From Blautia sp. (GTDB lineage: Bacteria > Bacillota > Clostridia > Lachnospirales > Lachnospiraceae), in contig JAPFCU010000079.1 in NCBI GenBank assembly GCA_026169535.1, positions 165,664 to 229,663 of the forward strand: a stretch of 64,000 nt of DNA. Direction: 5' to 3'. Position numbers and translations under genes: made by a program. Shown in pieces: positions 43,847-52,547 of the stretch (the first letter of the stretch is position 1; each line of letters begins with the position of its first letter). Below the pieces are notes generated by a model. It searched no databases and was not told the origin of the DNA. It saw nothing but the letters and a program-made list of their open reading frames with translations.

Positions 43847-45289
43847 ATGAAGCATAAAATCAGATTAAGCAGAAAAACACTGAAGATCATACTGGTGACT
43901 TGCATTGCAGCAGCAGTGCTTTTGACAACAGGTTTCTTTCTGTATATACATATTGTGGACAAAAATACGCTGGGGCGTGAGATAAAAATCTATGGGATGA
44001 ATGTGTCCCATCTTACAGCGGAGAAAGCGGAACAAAAAATCGCAGAGACGTTTGCCGGCCGGGAGATCAGTTTTCAGGAGGACGGCGGAGAAGTGTATAG
44101 GATTACCATGAAAGATCTTGGTTATTCTCTGGATACGAATATTCTGAAGACGCAGCTGGATGCCATTAAAAAAGAAAGAGATGCAGACAGGCAGATTTTT
44201 GCTCATCCGGTGAATTTTAAGATTGGCTATCAGGTGCAGAAGGATAAACAGCAGGAACAGACGGCTCTTTCTGCGTCACACTTTAATAATAAGAAGCGCG
44301 CGGCTTCTGTCAGTGCTTCCATTGCCTATGATGAACAGAAAAAAGCTTTTGCCATTACAGCTGATGTACAAGGAAATGAGATCGATGAGCAGCGTTTGAT
44401 CAGTCATGTGAATGAAACTCTTGACCGTATCTTTCAGGAGGATCTTCTGGGTGGAGAAATCCGCATTTCTCTTGGAACAGCCGTATATGTGCAGCCGGAA
44501 ACTGTGGTAACTCCGGAGATGGAGCAGAAGCTGAAGAATCTGAATGATCAGCTTCAGAAATATCGCAGTACAACCGTAACCTATACTTTTGGTCCGGCTT
44601 CTCAGGTTCTGGACAGTTCTGTTATAGAATCCTGGATCCGTATCCAGGGAGATAAGGTCAGCCTGGATGAAGCTTCCGTAAAGGCTTACGTAGAACAGCT
44701 TGCTGCAGATTATAACACAATCTATGTTCCCCGGACCTTCCGTACTTCCTATGGGAATGATATTACGGTTTCCGGAAATGAGTACGGTTACCGGATCGAT
44801 CAGGAAGGGGAACTGAAACAGCTTCTGGAGGATCTGAAAAGCGGTACGGCAGTTTCCAGGGAACCGGTATATGAGATTCGTGGTTTCCAGAGAAACGGAC
44901 GGGATGACCTTGCCGGAAGTTACATAGAGGTCAGTCTGGATAATCAGCATTTGTGGCTTTATAAGGATGGAACCCTTGTGACGGAGACAGATATTGTCAG
45001 CGGCGCGCCTACTCCGGAAAGGGAAACCTACAGAGGTGCATGGCCCATTCCTTATAAGGCAAGTCCTTTTGAACTGACAAGCGATCAGTATGGATATAAT
45101 GTAAAGGTTACTTACTGGATGCCTTTTGTTTACGGACAGGGGCTTCATGATGCCTCATGGCAGTCTTCTTTCGGAGGAAACCGTTATAAGACAGGAGCGG
45201 GAAGTCATGGCTGCATCAATCTTCCAAAGGATCAGGCGGCACTGATCTTTCAGACCATTGACAGTGGTTATCCAATTATTATTTATTAA
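43847..45289 (+). CDS. L,D-transpeptidase with peptidoglycan-binding-like domains
   Basis: A 480-residue membrane-anchored cell-wall enzyme. One transmembrane helix (residues about 12-35, ILVTCIAAAVLLTTGFFLYI) is followed by extracellular domains of the PG_binding_4 type. The C-terminal L,D-transpeptidase (YkuD) domain, from about residue 360, has the catalytic motif GSHGCINLP. It cross-links peptidoglycan by 3-3 bonds or anchors proteins. The 203 bp upstream hold a possible TATAAT (43721-43726) and a 13-nt direct repeat, but nothing firmer. Confidence 0.9.
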   Translation: MKHKIRLSRKTLKIILVTCIAAAVLLTTGFFLYIHIVDKNTLGREIKIYGMNVSHLTAEKAEQKIAETFAGREISFQEDGGEVYRITMKDLGYSLDTNILKTQLDAIKKERDADRQIFAHPVNFKIGYQVQKDKQQEQTALSASHFNNKKRAASVSASIAYDEQKKAFAITADVQGNEIDEQRLISHVNETLDRIFQEDLLGGEIRISLGTAVYVQPETVVTPEMEQKLKNLNDQLQKYRSTTVTYTFGPASQVLDSSVIESWIRIQGDKVSLDEASVKAYVEQLAADYNTIYVPRTFRTSYGNDITVSGNEYGYRIDQEGELKQLLEDLKSGTAVSREPVYEIRGFQRNGRDDLAGSYIEVSLDNQHLWLYKDGTLVTETDIVSGAPTPERETYRGAWPIPYKASPFELTSDQYGYNVKVTYWMPFVYGQGLHDASWQSSFGGNRYKTGAGSHGCINLPKDQAALIFQTIDSGYPIIIY

Positions 45290-45327
45290 GTAAGAAACAG
45301 ACGGCTTTTGTTTTATATTATCATTTT

Positions 45328-45395
45328 ACAGGTGGAAAACTTTTGTTTGCAGGATTTTTACAGTTGCAGACATGAGATTTTCACCTGTTTTTGTT
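45328..45395 (+). terminator. Probable terminator after the L,D-transpeptidase gene
   Basis: ACAGGTGGAAAA (45328-45339) pairs with the TTTTCACCTGT segment (45379-45388 region) and is followed by a T-rich run. The loop is about 40 nt, so it is weaker than the other terminators. Confidence 0.5.
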
Positions 45396-45440
45396 TATTG
45401 AAAAAGTTAGTGCAGAGAAAATTTTCTGGTGAATAAGAAA

Positions 45441-45516
45441 TGACAAAAATATTTGTCAAAAATGTTGACAACTTTTCTTGTCAATGATATACTGAATATG
45501 ACAAGGAAAGTTGTCA
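45441..45516. promoter_or_regulatory. Three operator palindromes TGACAA-N6-TTGTCA
   Basis: Three perfect copies of the inverted repeat TGACAA-N6-TTGTCA lie at 45441-45458, 45466-45483 and 45499-45516. The middle one fills the -35 box and spacer of the promoter, and the third covers the RNA start. Centres are 25 and 33 bp apart. The likely binder is the XRE regulator encoded just downstream, giving autoregulation. Confidence 0.8.
45465..45493 (+). promoter_or_regulatory. Promoter of the XRE/DUF3169 pair
   Basis: TTGACA (45465-45470), 17-nt spacer, TATACT (45488-45493): a near-consensus sigma-A promoter overlapped by operator palindromes. Confidence 0.85.
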
Positions 45517-45555
45517 TAGAACATAAATCTATACAGAGAAAAAGGAGATGAGAAT

Positions 45556-45765
45556 ATGCCCTTATATAATAAGCTGAAGGAGTATCGCACTGCTCTGGGA
45601 ATTAATCAGACAGAAATGGGAAAGCTGGCAGGAGTATCTCGACAGACCATCAGTTTGATTGAAAGAGGGGATTATTCCCCGTCTGTAACACTTGCTCTGA
45701 AACTTGCCAGGATATGTCAGGTAACGGTAGAGGATATTTTTATTTATGAGGAGGATACGTTATGA
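45556..45765 (+). CDS. XRE family helix-turn-helix transcriptional regulator
   Basis: A 69-residue protein that is almost entirely one XRE/Cro-type helix-turn-helix (INQTEMGKLAGVSRQTISLI, then SVTLALKLARICQVTVEDIF). Regulators of this small size with a membrane-protein partner are common in Firmicutes. It overlaps the following gene by 4 bp (ATGA). Its promoter holds three identical palindromes, so it most likely represses its own operon. AAAGGAGATG precedes the start. Confidence 0.9.
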   Translation: MPLYNKLKEYRTALGINQTEMGKLAGVSRQTISLIERGDYSPSVTLALKLARICQVTVEDIFIYEEDTL

Positions 45766-46553
45766 ATACCAGAAAGAGAAAAAGTCCAAGTATAAAATTT
45801 GTAATTAAAATGCTGGTATGGATGCTGATTGGCGGAATACTGGGATTTGCAATGAGCTGGTTTGGAGGTCAGGCGGATAATGTGGGACAGTTTTTTGCAG
45901 TGATTGTAAAGAGTACTCAGTCGGCGATGATTCCTTTGGTGACTTTGGTCACAGTGTCAGGAATCTTATTTGGAGAGATTGTGCTGAAAAAAATAAAACA
46001 GATTGAAGAGCGGCTTAGATATGCAGAAGATGAGGAATGTGATGAACTGGAATATCAGGAAGAATATATAGGAGCATGGGGATTAAATGGAAGTAATTTT
46101 GCTATGGCGCTGGCAATTCTTATTAATTCTGTCGGATATTCCAGAAATTATATTTCCGGATCCAGGGAGACTGCCTTCCGTTTTATGATCGCAGTGGTTA
46201 TTTTTGTAGTATGTTTTTTCTATGAAGGATTATGGCAGATGCGATATGTGAAGGTGATCCAGAGCAGCAGGCCGGAATTTTCCAATGCGGATCCTTCGTC
46301 TATGAAATTTCAGGAACAGTGGATGAAATCCTGTGATGAGGCAGAAAAAGAAATGATCTATCACAGTTCCTATCGGACCTATCTGTTTTTAAGCAAGGTG
46401 ATTCCGATTTTTCTGGTGGCAGCCATGCTGTCAAATCTGCTGTTTGATACTGGAATGCTTGCAATTGTACTTCTTGCAGTGCTTTGGATCATGACCAGCA
46501 TGTACTACACCCGCTCCTGCGTAAATATGCGCAAAAAAAGAGCCAGGGGATGA
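45762..46553 (+). CDS. DUF3169 family membrane protein
   Basis: A 263-residue integral membrane protein with about six hydrophobic segments: two in residues 10-75, a charged cytoplasmic stretch (about 75-105, LKKIKQIEERL), then further pairs at about 115-165 and 205-250. It matches the DUF3169 family, which is typically encoded with a small XRE regulator. The function is unknown; a sensor for, or target of, the regulator is possible. It is translationally coupled to the regulator gene. Confidence 0.75.
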   Translation: MNTRKRKSPSIKFVIKMLVWMLIGGILGFAMSWFGGQADNVGQFFAVIVKSTQSAMIPLVTLVTVSGILFGEIVLKKIKQIEERLRYAEDEECDELEYQEEYIGAWGLNGSNFAMALAILINSVGYSRNYISGSRETAFRFMIAVVIFVVCFFYEGLWQMRYVKVIQSSRPEFSNADPSSMKFQEQWMKSCDEAEKEMIYHSSYRTYLFLSKVIPIFLVAAMLSNLLFDTGMLAIVLLAVLWIMTSMYYTRSCVNMRKKRARG

Positions 46554-46627
46554 TGTGAGAGATGACCTGGTGCTGAGAAAGCCAGGAACAAGGATAAAAC
46601 CATTGATAAGCAGAATATAGAATTTTG

Positions 46628-46664
46628 AAAAAGCTGTGCGAAAAATGTGGCATGGCTTTTTTTT
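46628..46664 (+). terminator. Terminator after the DUF3169 gene
   Basis: AAAAAGCTGTGC (46628-46639) pairs with GCATGGCTTTTT (46650-46661, two G-U pairs) and is followed by a T-run. Confidence 0.7.
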
Positions 46665-46688
46665 ATTTGCCTGAAATCGCCAGATAAA

Positions 46689-46717
46689 TTGACATTTTTA
46701 TGTCAAAATTATATAAT
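46689..46717 (+). promoter_or_regulatory. Consensus promoter of the cbi operon with an overlapping dyad
   Basis: Perfect TTGACA (46689-46694), 17-nt spacer and perfect TATAAT (46712-46717). The palindrome TTGACATTTTTATGTCAA (46689-46706) overlaps the -35 box and is a candidate operator. The leader to the cbiD ATG is only about 20 nt, so no cobalamin riboswitch can fit there. Confidence 0.8.
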
Positions 46718-46743
46718 AATGAACGGAAATAAGGAGGGATTTT

Positions 46744-47964
46744 ATGGCACATAGGACAGGACTGGAAGATCATTATGTGATACGGAATCAGAAAAAACTT
46801 CGCTTTGGTTATACCACGGGTTCCTGTGCGGCAGCTGCAGTAAAGGGAGCGGCCGAGATTCTTCTTGGGGGCAAGAAAATCTCAGAAGTAGAGCTGATGA
46901 CTCCAAAAGGGATCCTTTTAAATCTGGAGCTTCTGGATATCCGGCAGGAAGAAAATGCAGTAAGCTGTGCGGTCCGTAAGGATGCCGGAGATGATCCGGA
47001 TACTACAGACGGGATTCTGGTATATGCCCGGGCAGAAAAACTGACAGCATCTGATGCTTCGGAGCAGACCGGCATGGAGGCAGACCAGAAGGAACTGACG
47101 GAAAATAAAGACCGTTTCCTGATAGATGGAGGAGCGGGAGTTGGACGAGTGACCAGACCCGGTCTGAAGCAGCCTGTTGGTGAGGCTGCCATCAATCCTG
47201 TACCCAAGGCTATGATCCTGAGATCTGCGGAGGAGGCCGCAGACAGATTTGATTATGAAGGCAGACTGAAGATCACTATATCTGTACCGAAAGGTGAGGA
47301 AATTGCCAAAAAGACTTTTAATCCAAGACTTGGTATTGTGGGAGGAATCTCCATTCTGGGAACCTCGGGCATTGTGGAGCCTATGAGTGAAAAAGCTCTG
47401 ATCGACAGTATCCGGGTGGAAATGAGCCAGCATATTGCCATGGAAGAGGAATATCTTCTGGTGACGCCGGGAAATTATGGTGCAGATTTTTTAAGAGAGC
47501 ATATGGAGCTCCCTTTTGAAAAAAATATTAAATGCAGCAATTATGTGGGAGAGACCATAGATATGGCTGTAGATATGGGAGCAAAAGGCATTCTTTTTGT
47601 TGCACATATCGGAAAATTTATTAAGGTTGCAGCAGGAATCATGAACACCCATTCTCATAGTGCGGATGGAAGAATGGAGGTTTTTTGTGCGGCAGCTGTC
47701 CGTGCGGGGGGCAGTCTTGCATGCGCGCAGGAACTCCTGCAGTGCAACACCACTGACGAAGCGCTATCTGTGCTGAAAAAATATGATCTGATGGAAAAGA
47801 CTATGAAAGTGATACTGGAGAAGATCCAGTTTTATCTGGATCATCGGTCCTATCATCAGATTCTTCTGGGAGCTGTGATTTTTTCCAATGAGTATGGTTA
47901 CCTGGGTCAGACAGCCAATGCGTCAGAACTGATCAAAAAAATAGCTAAAGGAGAAAAAGAATGA
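46744..47964 (+). CDS. cbiD: Cobalt-precorrin-5B (C1)-methyltransferase CbiD
   Basis: A 406-residue enzyme of the anaerobic corrin pathway that methylates C1. Diagnostic stretches are LRFGYTTGSCAAAAVKGA near the N-terminus, GAGVGRVTRPGL, and GTSGIVEPMSEKALIDSI. AAGGAGGG precedes the ATG. First gene of a ten-gene operon; it overlaps cbiF by 4 bp. An insertion-like stretch at about residues 95-120 is hydrophilic and may be a surface loop. Confidence 0.94.
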   Translation: MAHRTGLEDHYVIRNQKKLRFGYTTGSCAAAAVKGAAEILLGGKKISEVELMTPKGILLNLELLDIRQEENAVSCAVRKDAGDDPDTTDGILVYARAEKLTASDASEQTGMEADQKELTENKDRFLIDGGAGVGRVTRPGLKQPVGEAAINPVPKAMILRSAEEAADRFDYEGRLKITISVPKGEEIAKKTFNPRLGIVGGISILGTSGIVEPMSEKALIDSIRVEMSQHIAMEEEYLLVTPGNYGADFLREHMELPFEKNIKCSNYVGETIDMAVDMGAKGILFVAHIGKFIKVAAGIMNTHSHSADGRMEVFCAAAVRAGGSLACAQELLQCNTTDEALSVLKKYDLMEKTMKVILEKIQFYLDHRSYHQILLGAVIFSNEYGYLGQTANASELIKKIAKGEKE

Positions 47965-48719
47965 TACATTTTGTAGGAGCAGGACCGGGAGCACCGGATC
48001 TTATTACAGTCAGAGGAAAAAAATATCTGGAAGAAGCAGATGTGATCATATATGCAGGTTCTCTTGTGAATCCGCAGCTTCTGGAATACAGCAAGGATGT
48101 TTGTACCATTCACAACAGCGCAAAAATGACGCTGGAGGAAGTGATCTCTGTTATGGAAAGAGCGGAGGCAGAAGGAAAAACCACGGTCCGTCTCCATACA
48201 GGAGATCCCTGTATCTACGGAGCAATCCGTGAACAGATGGAGATTCTGGATGAAAAGGGTATTGCTTATGATTCCTGTCCTGGCGTCAGCTCTTTCTGCG
48301 GAGCTGCAAGTGCGCTGGATCTGGAATATACCCTTCCGGATATTTCTCAGAGTGTGATCATTACCAGAATGGAAGGACGTACACCGGTTCCGTCCAAAGA
48401 AAGCATCCAGTCTTTTGCGGCACATCAGGCATCTATGGTGGTGTTTTTAAGCACCGGAATGCTGGAGGAATTAAGCAGGAGACTGATCGAAGGCGGATAT
48501 ACAGAGGATACACCGGCAGCTATTGTGTATAAGGCAACCTGGCCGGATGAAAAGAAATTTATCTGTACAGTAGGAACACTGGCAAAAACAGCAGCAGAGA
48601 ATAATATTACAAAAACTGCCCTGATGATCATTGGTGATGCAGTAAAGGCAGCACATTATGACAGATCCAAGCTGTATGATCCTTCTTTTACCACTGAATT
48701 CCGAAAAGCCACCAAATAA
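47961..48719 (+). CDS. cbiF: Cobalt-precorrin-4 (C11)-methyltransferase CbiF
   Basis: A 252-residue tetrapyrrole methylase. The N-terminal VGAGPGAPDLITVRG and the RLHTGDPCIYGAIREQM stretch are typical of CbiF/CobM, which methylates C11. It is coupled to cbiD by an ATGA overlap and followed by cbiG, the next pathway partner. Confidence 0.94.
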   Translation: MIHFVGAGPGAPDLITVRGKKYLEEADVIIYAGSLVNPQLLEYSKDVCTIHNSAKMTLEEVISVMERAEAEGKTTVRLHTGDPCIYGAIREQMEILDEKGIAYDSCPGVSSFCGAASALDLEYTLPDISQSVIITRMEGRTPVPSKESIQSFAAHQASMVVFLSTGMLEELSRRLIEGGYTEDTPAAIVYKATWPDEKKFICTVGTLAKTAAENNITKTALMIIGDAVKAAHYDRSKLYDPSFTTEFRKATK

Positions 48720-48732
48720 AAAGGAGCAGCGG

Positions 48733-49836
48733 ATGAAACTTTCGATAATCTGCTTCAGTCTTACCGGACTTCATACCGCAGAAAGGCTGAAGACCGGACT
48801 TGAGGAACAGGGGCATAAGGTTCTTCTTGCAAAAAAAAGTAAATATCTGGAAGATTCTGTTACAGAAAGTACTGTAAAATGGGCAGGCAGTCGTTTTCCC
48901 CTGGATGATGGAATTTTATTTGTGGGAGCCTGCGGGATAGCAGTAAGGAGCATTGCTCCTTATGTGGCGTCCAAAAAGTCTGATCCGGCAGTACTGGTGA
49001 TCGACGAATGCGGAAACTTTGTAATCTCTCTGCTGTCCGGTCACCTGGGAGGCGCCAATGAACTGGCTTTGCAAAGTGCACAGATTCTGGGGGCACAGCC
49101 TGTAGTTACTACGGCTACAGATCTTCACAGACGTTTTGCCGTAGATGTTTTTGCAAAAAAGAACGGTTGTGATATCCGGAATATGAAGGCGGCAAAAGAA
49201 GTGTCTGCAGCGCTTCTGGCAGGTAAAAAGGTTGGATTTTACAGTGAATTTCCCTGGAAGGGGGAACTCCCGGAGGGGCTTGTTCTATGTGATATTTATG
49301 GAAAATTACAGGAAGAGCCAGACGAAGAGTCAGAGAAATCGGAAAGTATCCAAAAGAACCCGGAGCAGTATCCGGAGATTGGGATAGCGGTTACGATCCA
49401 TAAATCCTGTAAGCCGTTTTTATCTACTGTGCAGGTGATACCCCGGATTCTGACTCTTGGTATGGGGTGCAGGAGAGATAAAGAAGCGGAAGCCATAGAA
49501 AAAGCTGCGGACAGATGCATGGAGGAAGCAGATGTATTTCTTCAGGCAGTGGAGCAGCTGGCAAGCATTTCACTGAAAAAAAATGAGCCGGGGCTGCTTG
49601 ATTATGCAGAAAAAAATAAAATTCCGTTCCGTACCTGGGACAGTGAAGCGTTAATGGAGGTGCAGGGAGATTTTACCCCTTCCTCTTTTGTAAAAAAGAT
49701 CACAGGAGTAGAGAATGTCTGTGAACGAAGCGCTGTACTGGGGGCGTCAGACGGGACACTGATAAAAAGAAAATCTGGAGAGGACGGAGTGACAACTGCT
49801 CTTGCCATCCGGACATGGGAGGTACGTTTTGAATAA
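48733..49836 (+). CDS. cbiG: Cobalt-precorrin-5A hydrolase CbiG
   Basis: A 367-residue enzyme that opens the delta-lactone of cobalt-precorrin-5A. Family pieces are GILFVGACGIAVRSIAPYV, LLSGHLGGANELA and, in the C-terminal domain, LGMGCRRDKEAEAIE. The ATG at 48733 follows AAGGAG by 6 nt. Its 3' end overlaps the start of cbiH by 8 bp. Confidence 0.92.
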   Translation: MKLSIICFSLTGLHTAERLKTGLEEQGHKVLLAKKSKYLEDSVTESTVKWAGSRFPLDDGILFVGACGIAVRSIAPYVASKKSDPAVLVIDECGNFVISLLSGHLGGANELALQSAQILGAQPVVTTATDLHRRFAVDVFAKKNGCDIRNMKAAKEVSAALLAGKKVGFYSEFPWKGELPEGLVLCDIYGKLQEEPDEESEKSESIQKNPEQYPEIGIAVTIHKSCKPFLSTVQVIPRILTLGMGCRRDKEAEAIEKAADRCMEEADVFLQAVEQLASISLKKNEPGLLDYAEKNKIPFRTWDSEALMEVQGDFTPSSFVKKITGVENVCERSAVLGASDGTLIKRKSGEDGVTTALAIRTWEVRFE

Positions 49837-50560
49837 AATATATGTAGTAGGAATCGGCCCGGGAGGCTGTGACCAGATGACCGGGATCGCCATGGAGGCA
49901 TTAAAAGCCAGTGATGTGATCATTGGATATACCGTATATGTGGATCTTGTAAAAGATACTTTTTCAGACAAAGAATTTCTTACAACACCGATGAAAAAAG
50001 AAGTAGACCGCTGTGTTCTTGCTTTTGAGGAGGCGATGAAGGGAAAAGTAGTCTCCATGATCTGCAGCGGAGACGCAGGTGTCTATGGAATGGCAGGACT
50101 TATGTATGAGGTTGGTGTGAAATATCCGGAGGTGGAACTGGAGATCGTTCCCGGTGTTACTGCTGCTCTGGGCGGAGCTGCCGTTCTTGGTGCTCCTTTG
50201 ATCCACGATTTCTGTCTCATCAGTCTCAGTGACCTTCTTACGCCCTGGGAAAAGATTGAAGCCCGTCTTCTGGGAGCATCCCAGGCAGATTTTGTGATCT
50301 GTCTTTATAATCCTTCCAGCAGGAAGCGGCATGATTATCTGCAGAAGGCATGTGATCTGATGATGCAGTACAAATCTCCGGAAACCGTATGCGGCACTGT
50401 TGCCAATATCGGAAGAGAGGGAGAAGAATATCATCTTATGACCTTGAAGGAGCTTCGTGATACAAAGGTAGATATGTTTACTACCGTATTTATCGGCAAC
50501 TCTCAGACAAAAGAGATCAATGGAAAAATGGTAACGCCAAGGGGATATCGGAATGTATAA
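49829..50560 (+). CDS. cbiH: Cobalt-precorrin-3B (C17)-methyltransferase CbiH
   Basis: A 243-residue tetrapyrrole methylase that contracts the ring by methylating C17. It has VVGIGPGGCDQMTG at the N-terminus, ICSGDAGVYGMAG and LIHDFCLISLSDLLTPW. The start is the TTG at 49829, 6 nt after GGGAGG, which gives the usual family length; there is no ATG at this point. It overlaps cbiG by 8 bp and the cbiJET fusion by 8 bp. Confidence 0.92.
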   Translation: MNKIYVVGIGPGGCDQMTGIAMEALKASDVIIGYTVYVDLVKDTFSDKEFLTTPMKKEVDRCVLAFEEAMKGKVVSMICSGDAGVYGMAGLMYEVGVKYPEVELEIVPGVTAALGGAAVLGAPLIHDFCLISLSDLLTPWEKIEARLLGASQADFVICLYNPSSRKRHDYLQKACDLMMQYKSPETVCGTVANIGREGEEYHLMTLKELRDTKVDMFTTVFIGNSQTKEINGKMVTPRGYRNV

Positions 50561-52532
50561 AGCCATTGTATTTGCAGGCACAACAGAAGGCTATGAGCTG
50601 TGCCGTTTTCTGGCAGAGCATCAGGTTCAGGTCCTTGGCTGTGTGGCTACGGAGTACGGAACAAAATCTCTTTCGGAAAGTCCTTTCCTTCATGTACAGG
50701 GAAAATGCCTTTCGGAAGAGGAGATGGAAGTTCTTTTTGAGATGGAAAGGCTGGAGATCGTTCTGGACGCCACCCATCCTTATGCTGCGGAGGTGACTGA
50801 AAATATCCGCCGGGCCTGCGAAAAAAAAAGTATTTCCTATATCCGGGTTCTGCGGGAGAAAAGCAGCCATCAGAAGGCGGTGTATGTAGAAAATACAGAA
50901 GAGGCCGCAGAATTTCTGAAAACCACAGAGGGAAATGTGCTTCTTACGACAGGAAGCAAGGAGCTAAAACTGTTTACCAGTGTTCCGGATTTTCAGAAAC
51001 GCCTTTTTGCCCGGGTTCTCTCTCTGCCTTCTGTGATTGATGCCTGCAGGGAACTGGGGTTTGAAGGAAGGAATCTGATCGCTATGCAGGGACCTTTTTC
51101 GGAGGAGATGAATGCAGCCATGCTGAAACAGTATGACTGCCGTTATCTGGTTACAAAGGATTCCGGAAAAGCCGGCGGCTTTCTGGAAAAGATACAGGCA
51201 GCCATTTCCTGCGGAGTGACGCCGGTGATCATCGGCCGTCCGTTAAATGAACAGGGAATAAGCCTTGCAGATGCCTGTTCTATGCTGGCAGAGAAGTTCC
51301 GGTTTACCTGGAAACCCCAGATAACACTTCTGGGTATTGGTATGGGAAGCCAGAATACTATGACCGTTCAGGGAAAAACTGCCGTAGAAAATGCAGATCT
51401 GATCATTGGTGCCAAAAGAATGGCAGACGCCGTTCGTCTTCCCCATCAGGATGTATTTTATGAATACAGAAGTCAGGAAATCGCGGATTATATCCACAGC
51501 CATCCGCAGTACAGAAAAGTGGTGGTCGCTCTTTCTGGAGATGTCGGTTTTTACAGCGGTGCCAAAAAGCTTCTGGAGCTTCTGGGAGAGGATACTCAAG
51601 TGATCTGCGGAATCTCTTCAGTGGTTTATTTTATGGCAAAGATAGGGCTCTCCTGGGATGATGCCAAAATTGTCAGTGCCCATGGAAAAAACTGCAATCT
51701 GGTGTCTTTGATCCGTTCAAACAAAAAGGTATTTGCCATTCTGGGAACCGCAGAGGGAACGGCAGAGCTTGCCCGTAAGCTGACTTTTTATGGAATGGAA
51801 GATGTTTTTCTCTATGTGGGTGAAAATCTTTCCTATGACAATGAAAAGGTTCTTGTAAAAAAAGCAAGTGAACTGACTGAGTATCAGGGAGATGCTCTCA
51901 GTGTGGTCTGCGCATATAATGAAAAGGCAGTGGAAGAAGCTGCCACTCACGGACTTCCCGATGAGGAATTTATCAGGGGAAAAGCGCCTATGACAAAAAC
52001 AGAGGTTCGTACCGTTTCTCTTGGGAAGCTGAGGCTGCAAAAGAATTCCGTATGCTATGATGTAGGCGCCGGAACAGGATCGGTTTCTGTGGAAATGGCT
52101 CTCTGTGCCAGAGAAGGAAGAGTGTATGCCATTGAGAAAAAAGAGGATGCCCTTGCGCTGATCCGGCAGAACAAAGAAAAATTTGTCCTTGACCATATGG
52201 AAGTTATATCAGGAACAGCACCAGAGGCACTGGAAGGGCTTCCGGCGCCGACCCATGCCTTTATTGGAGGATCCTCCGGAAATCTTAAAGAGATCATCCA
52301 TGTCCTTCTTGAAAAAAACAGAAACGTCCGGATGGTGATCAATTGTATTACTCTGGAAACAGTCAGTGAAGCCATGGAATGCATCCGTCAGCTGAAGACA
52401 GAGGATGAAAATACCGTATGGGAAACAGATATCGTACAGCTTGCAGTTTCCAGATCAAAATCTATTGGCCGCTATCACATGATGATGGGAGAAAATCCTA
52501 TTTATGTGATTACGATTCAGGCAGCCAGTTAA
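50553..52532 (+). CDS. CbiJ-CbiE-CbiT fusion: precorrin-6A reductase plus precorrin-6Y/7 methyltransferase-decarboxylase
   Basis: A 659-residue protein with three domains in a row. Residues 1 to about 245 are CbiJ/CobK reductase (FAGTTEGYEL, DATHPYAAEVTENI). Residues about 255-450 are CbiE (LLGIGMGSQNTMTVQG, VVVALSGDVGFYSGAKKL). Residues about 468-659 are CbiT (CYDVGAGTGSVSVEMAL, FIGGSSGNLKEII). It therefore reduces the ring, methylates C5 and C15 and removes the C12 acetate carboxyl. CbiE-CbiT fusions (CobL) are common; the extra N-terminal CbiJ is less so. Confidence 0.93.
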   Translation: MYKAIVFAGTTEGYELCRFLAEHQVQVLGCVATEYGTKSLSESPFLHVQGKCLSEEEMEVLFEMERLEIVLDATHPYAAEVTENIRRACEKKSISYIRVLREKSSHQKAVYVENTEEAAEFLKTTEGNVLLTTGSKELKLFTSVPDFQKRLFARVLSLPSVIDACRELGFEGRNLIAMQGPFSEEMNAAMLKQYDCRYLVTKDSGKAGGFLEKIQAAISCGVTPVIIGRPLNEQGISLADACSMLAEKFRFTWKPQITLLGIGMGSQNTMTVQGKTAVENADLIIGAKRMADAVRLPHQDVFYEYRSQEIADYIHSHPQYRKVVVALSGDVGFYSGAKKLLELLGEDTQVICGISSVVYFMAKIGLSWDDAKIVSAHGKNCNLVSLIRSNKKVFAILGTAEGTAELARKLTFYGMEDVFLYVGENLSYDNEKVLVKKASELTEYQGDALSVVCAYNEKAVEEAATHGLPDEEFIRGKAPMTKTEVRTVSLGKLRLQKNSVCYDVGAGTGSVSVEMALCAREGRVYAIEKKEDALALIRQNKEKFVLDHMEVISGTAPEALEGLPAPTHAFIGGSSGNLKEIIHVLLEKNRNVRMVINCITLETVSEAMECIRQLKTEDENTVWETDIVQLAVSRSKSIGRYHMMMGENPIYVITIQAAS

Positions 52533-52547
52533 AAGGAGGAGCAGCTT

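Noticed and set aside
46554..46743. Cobalamin riboswitch upstream of cbiD
   Set aside because: The gap holds a terminator and a consensus promoter close to the gene; no B12-box sequence is visible.
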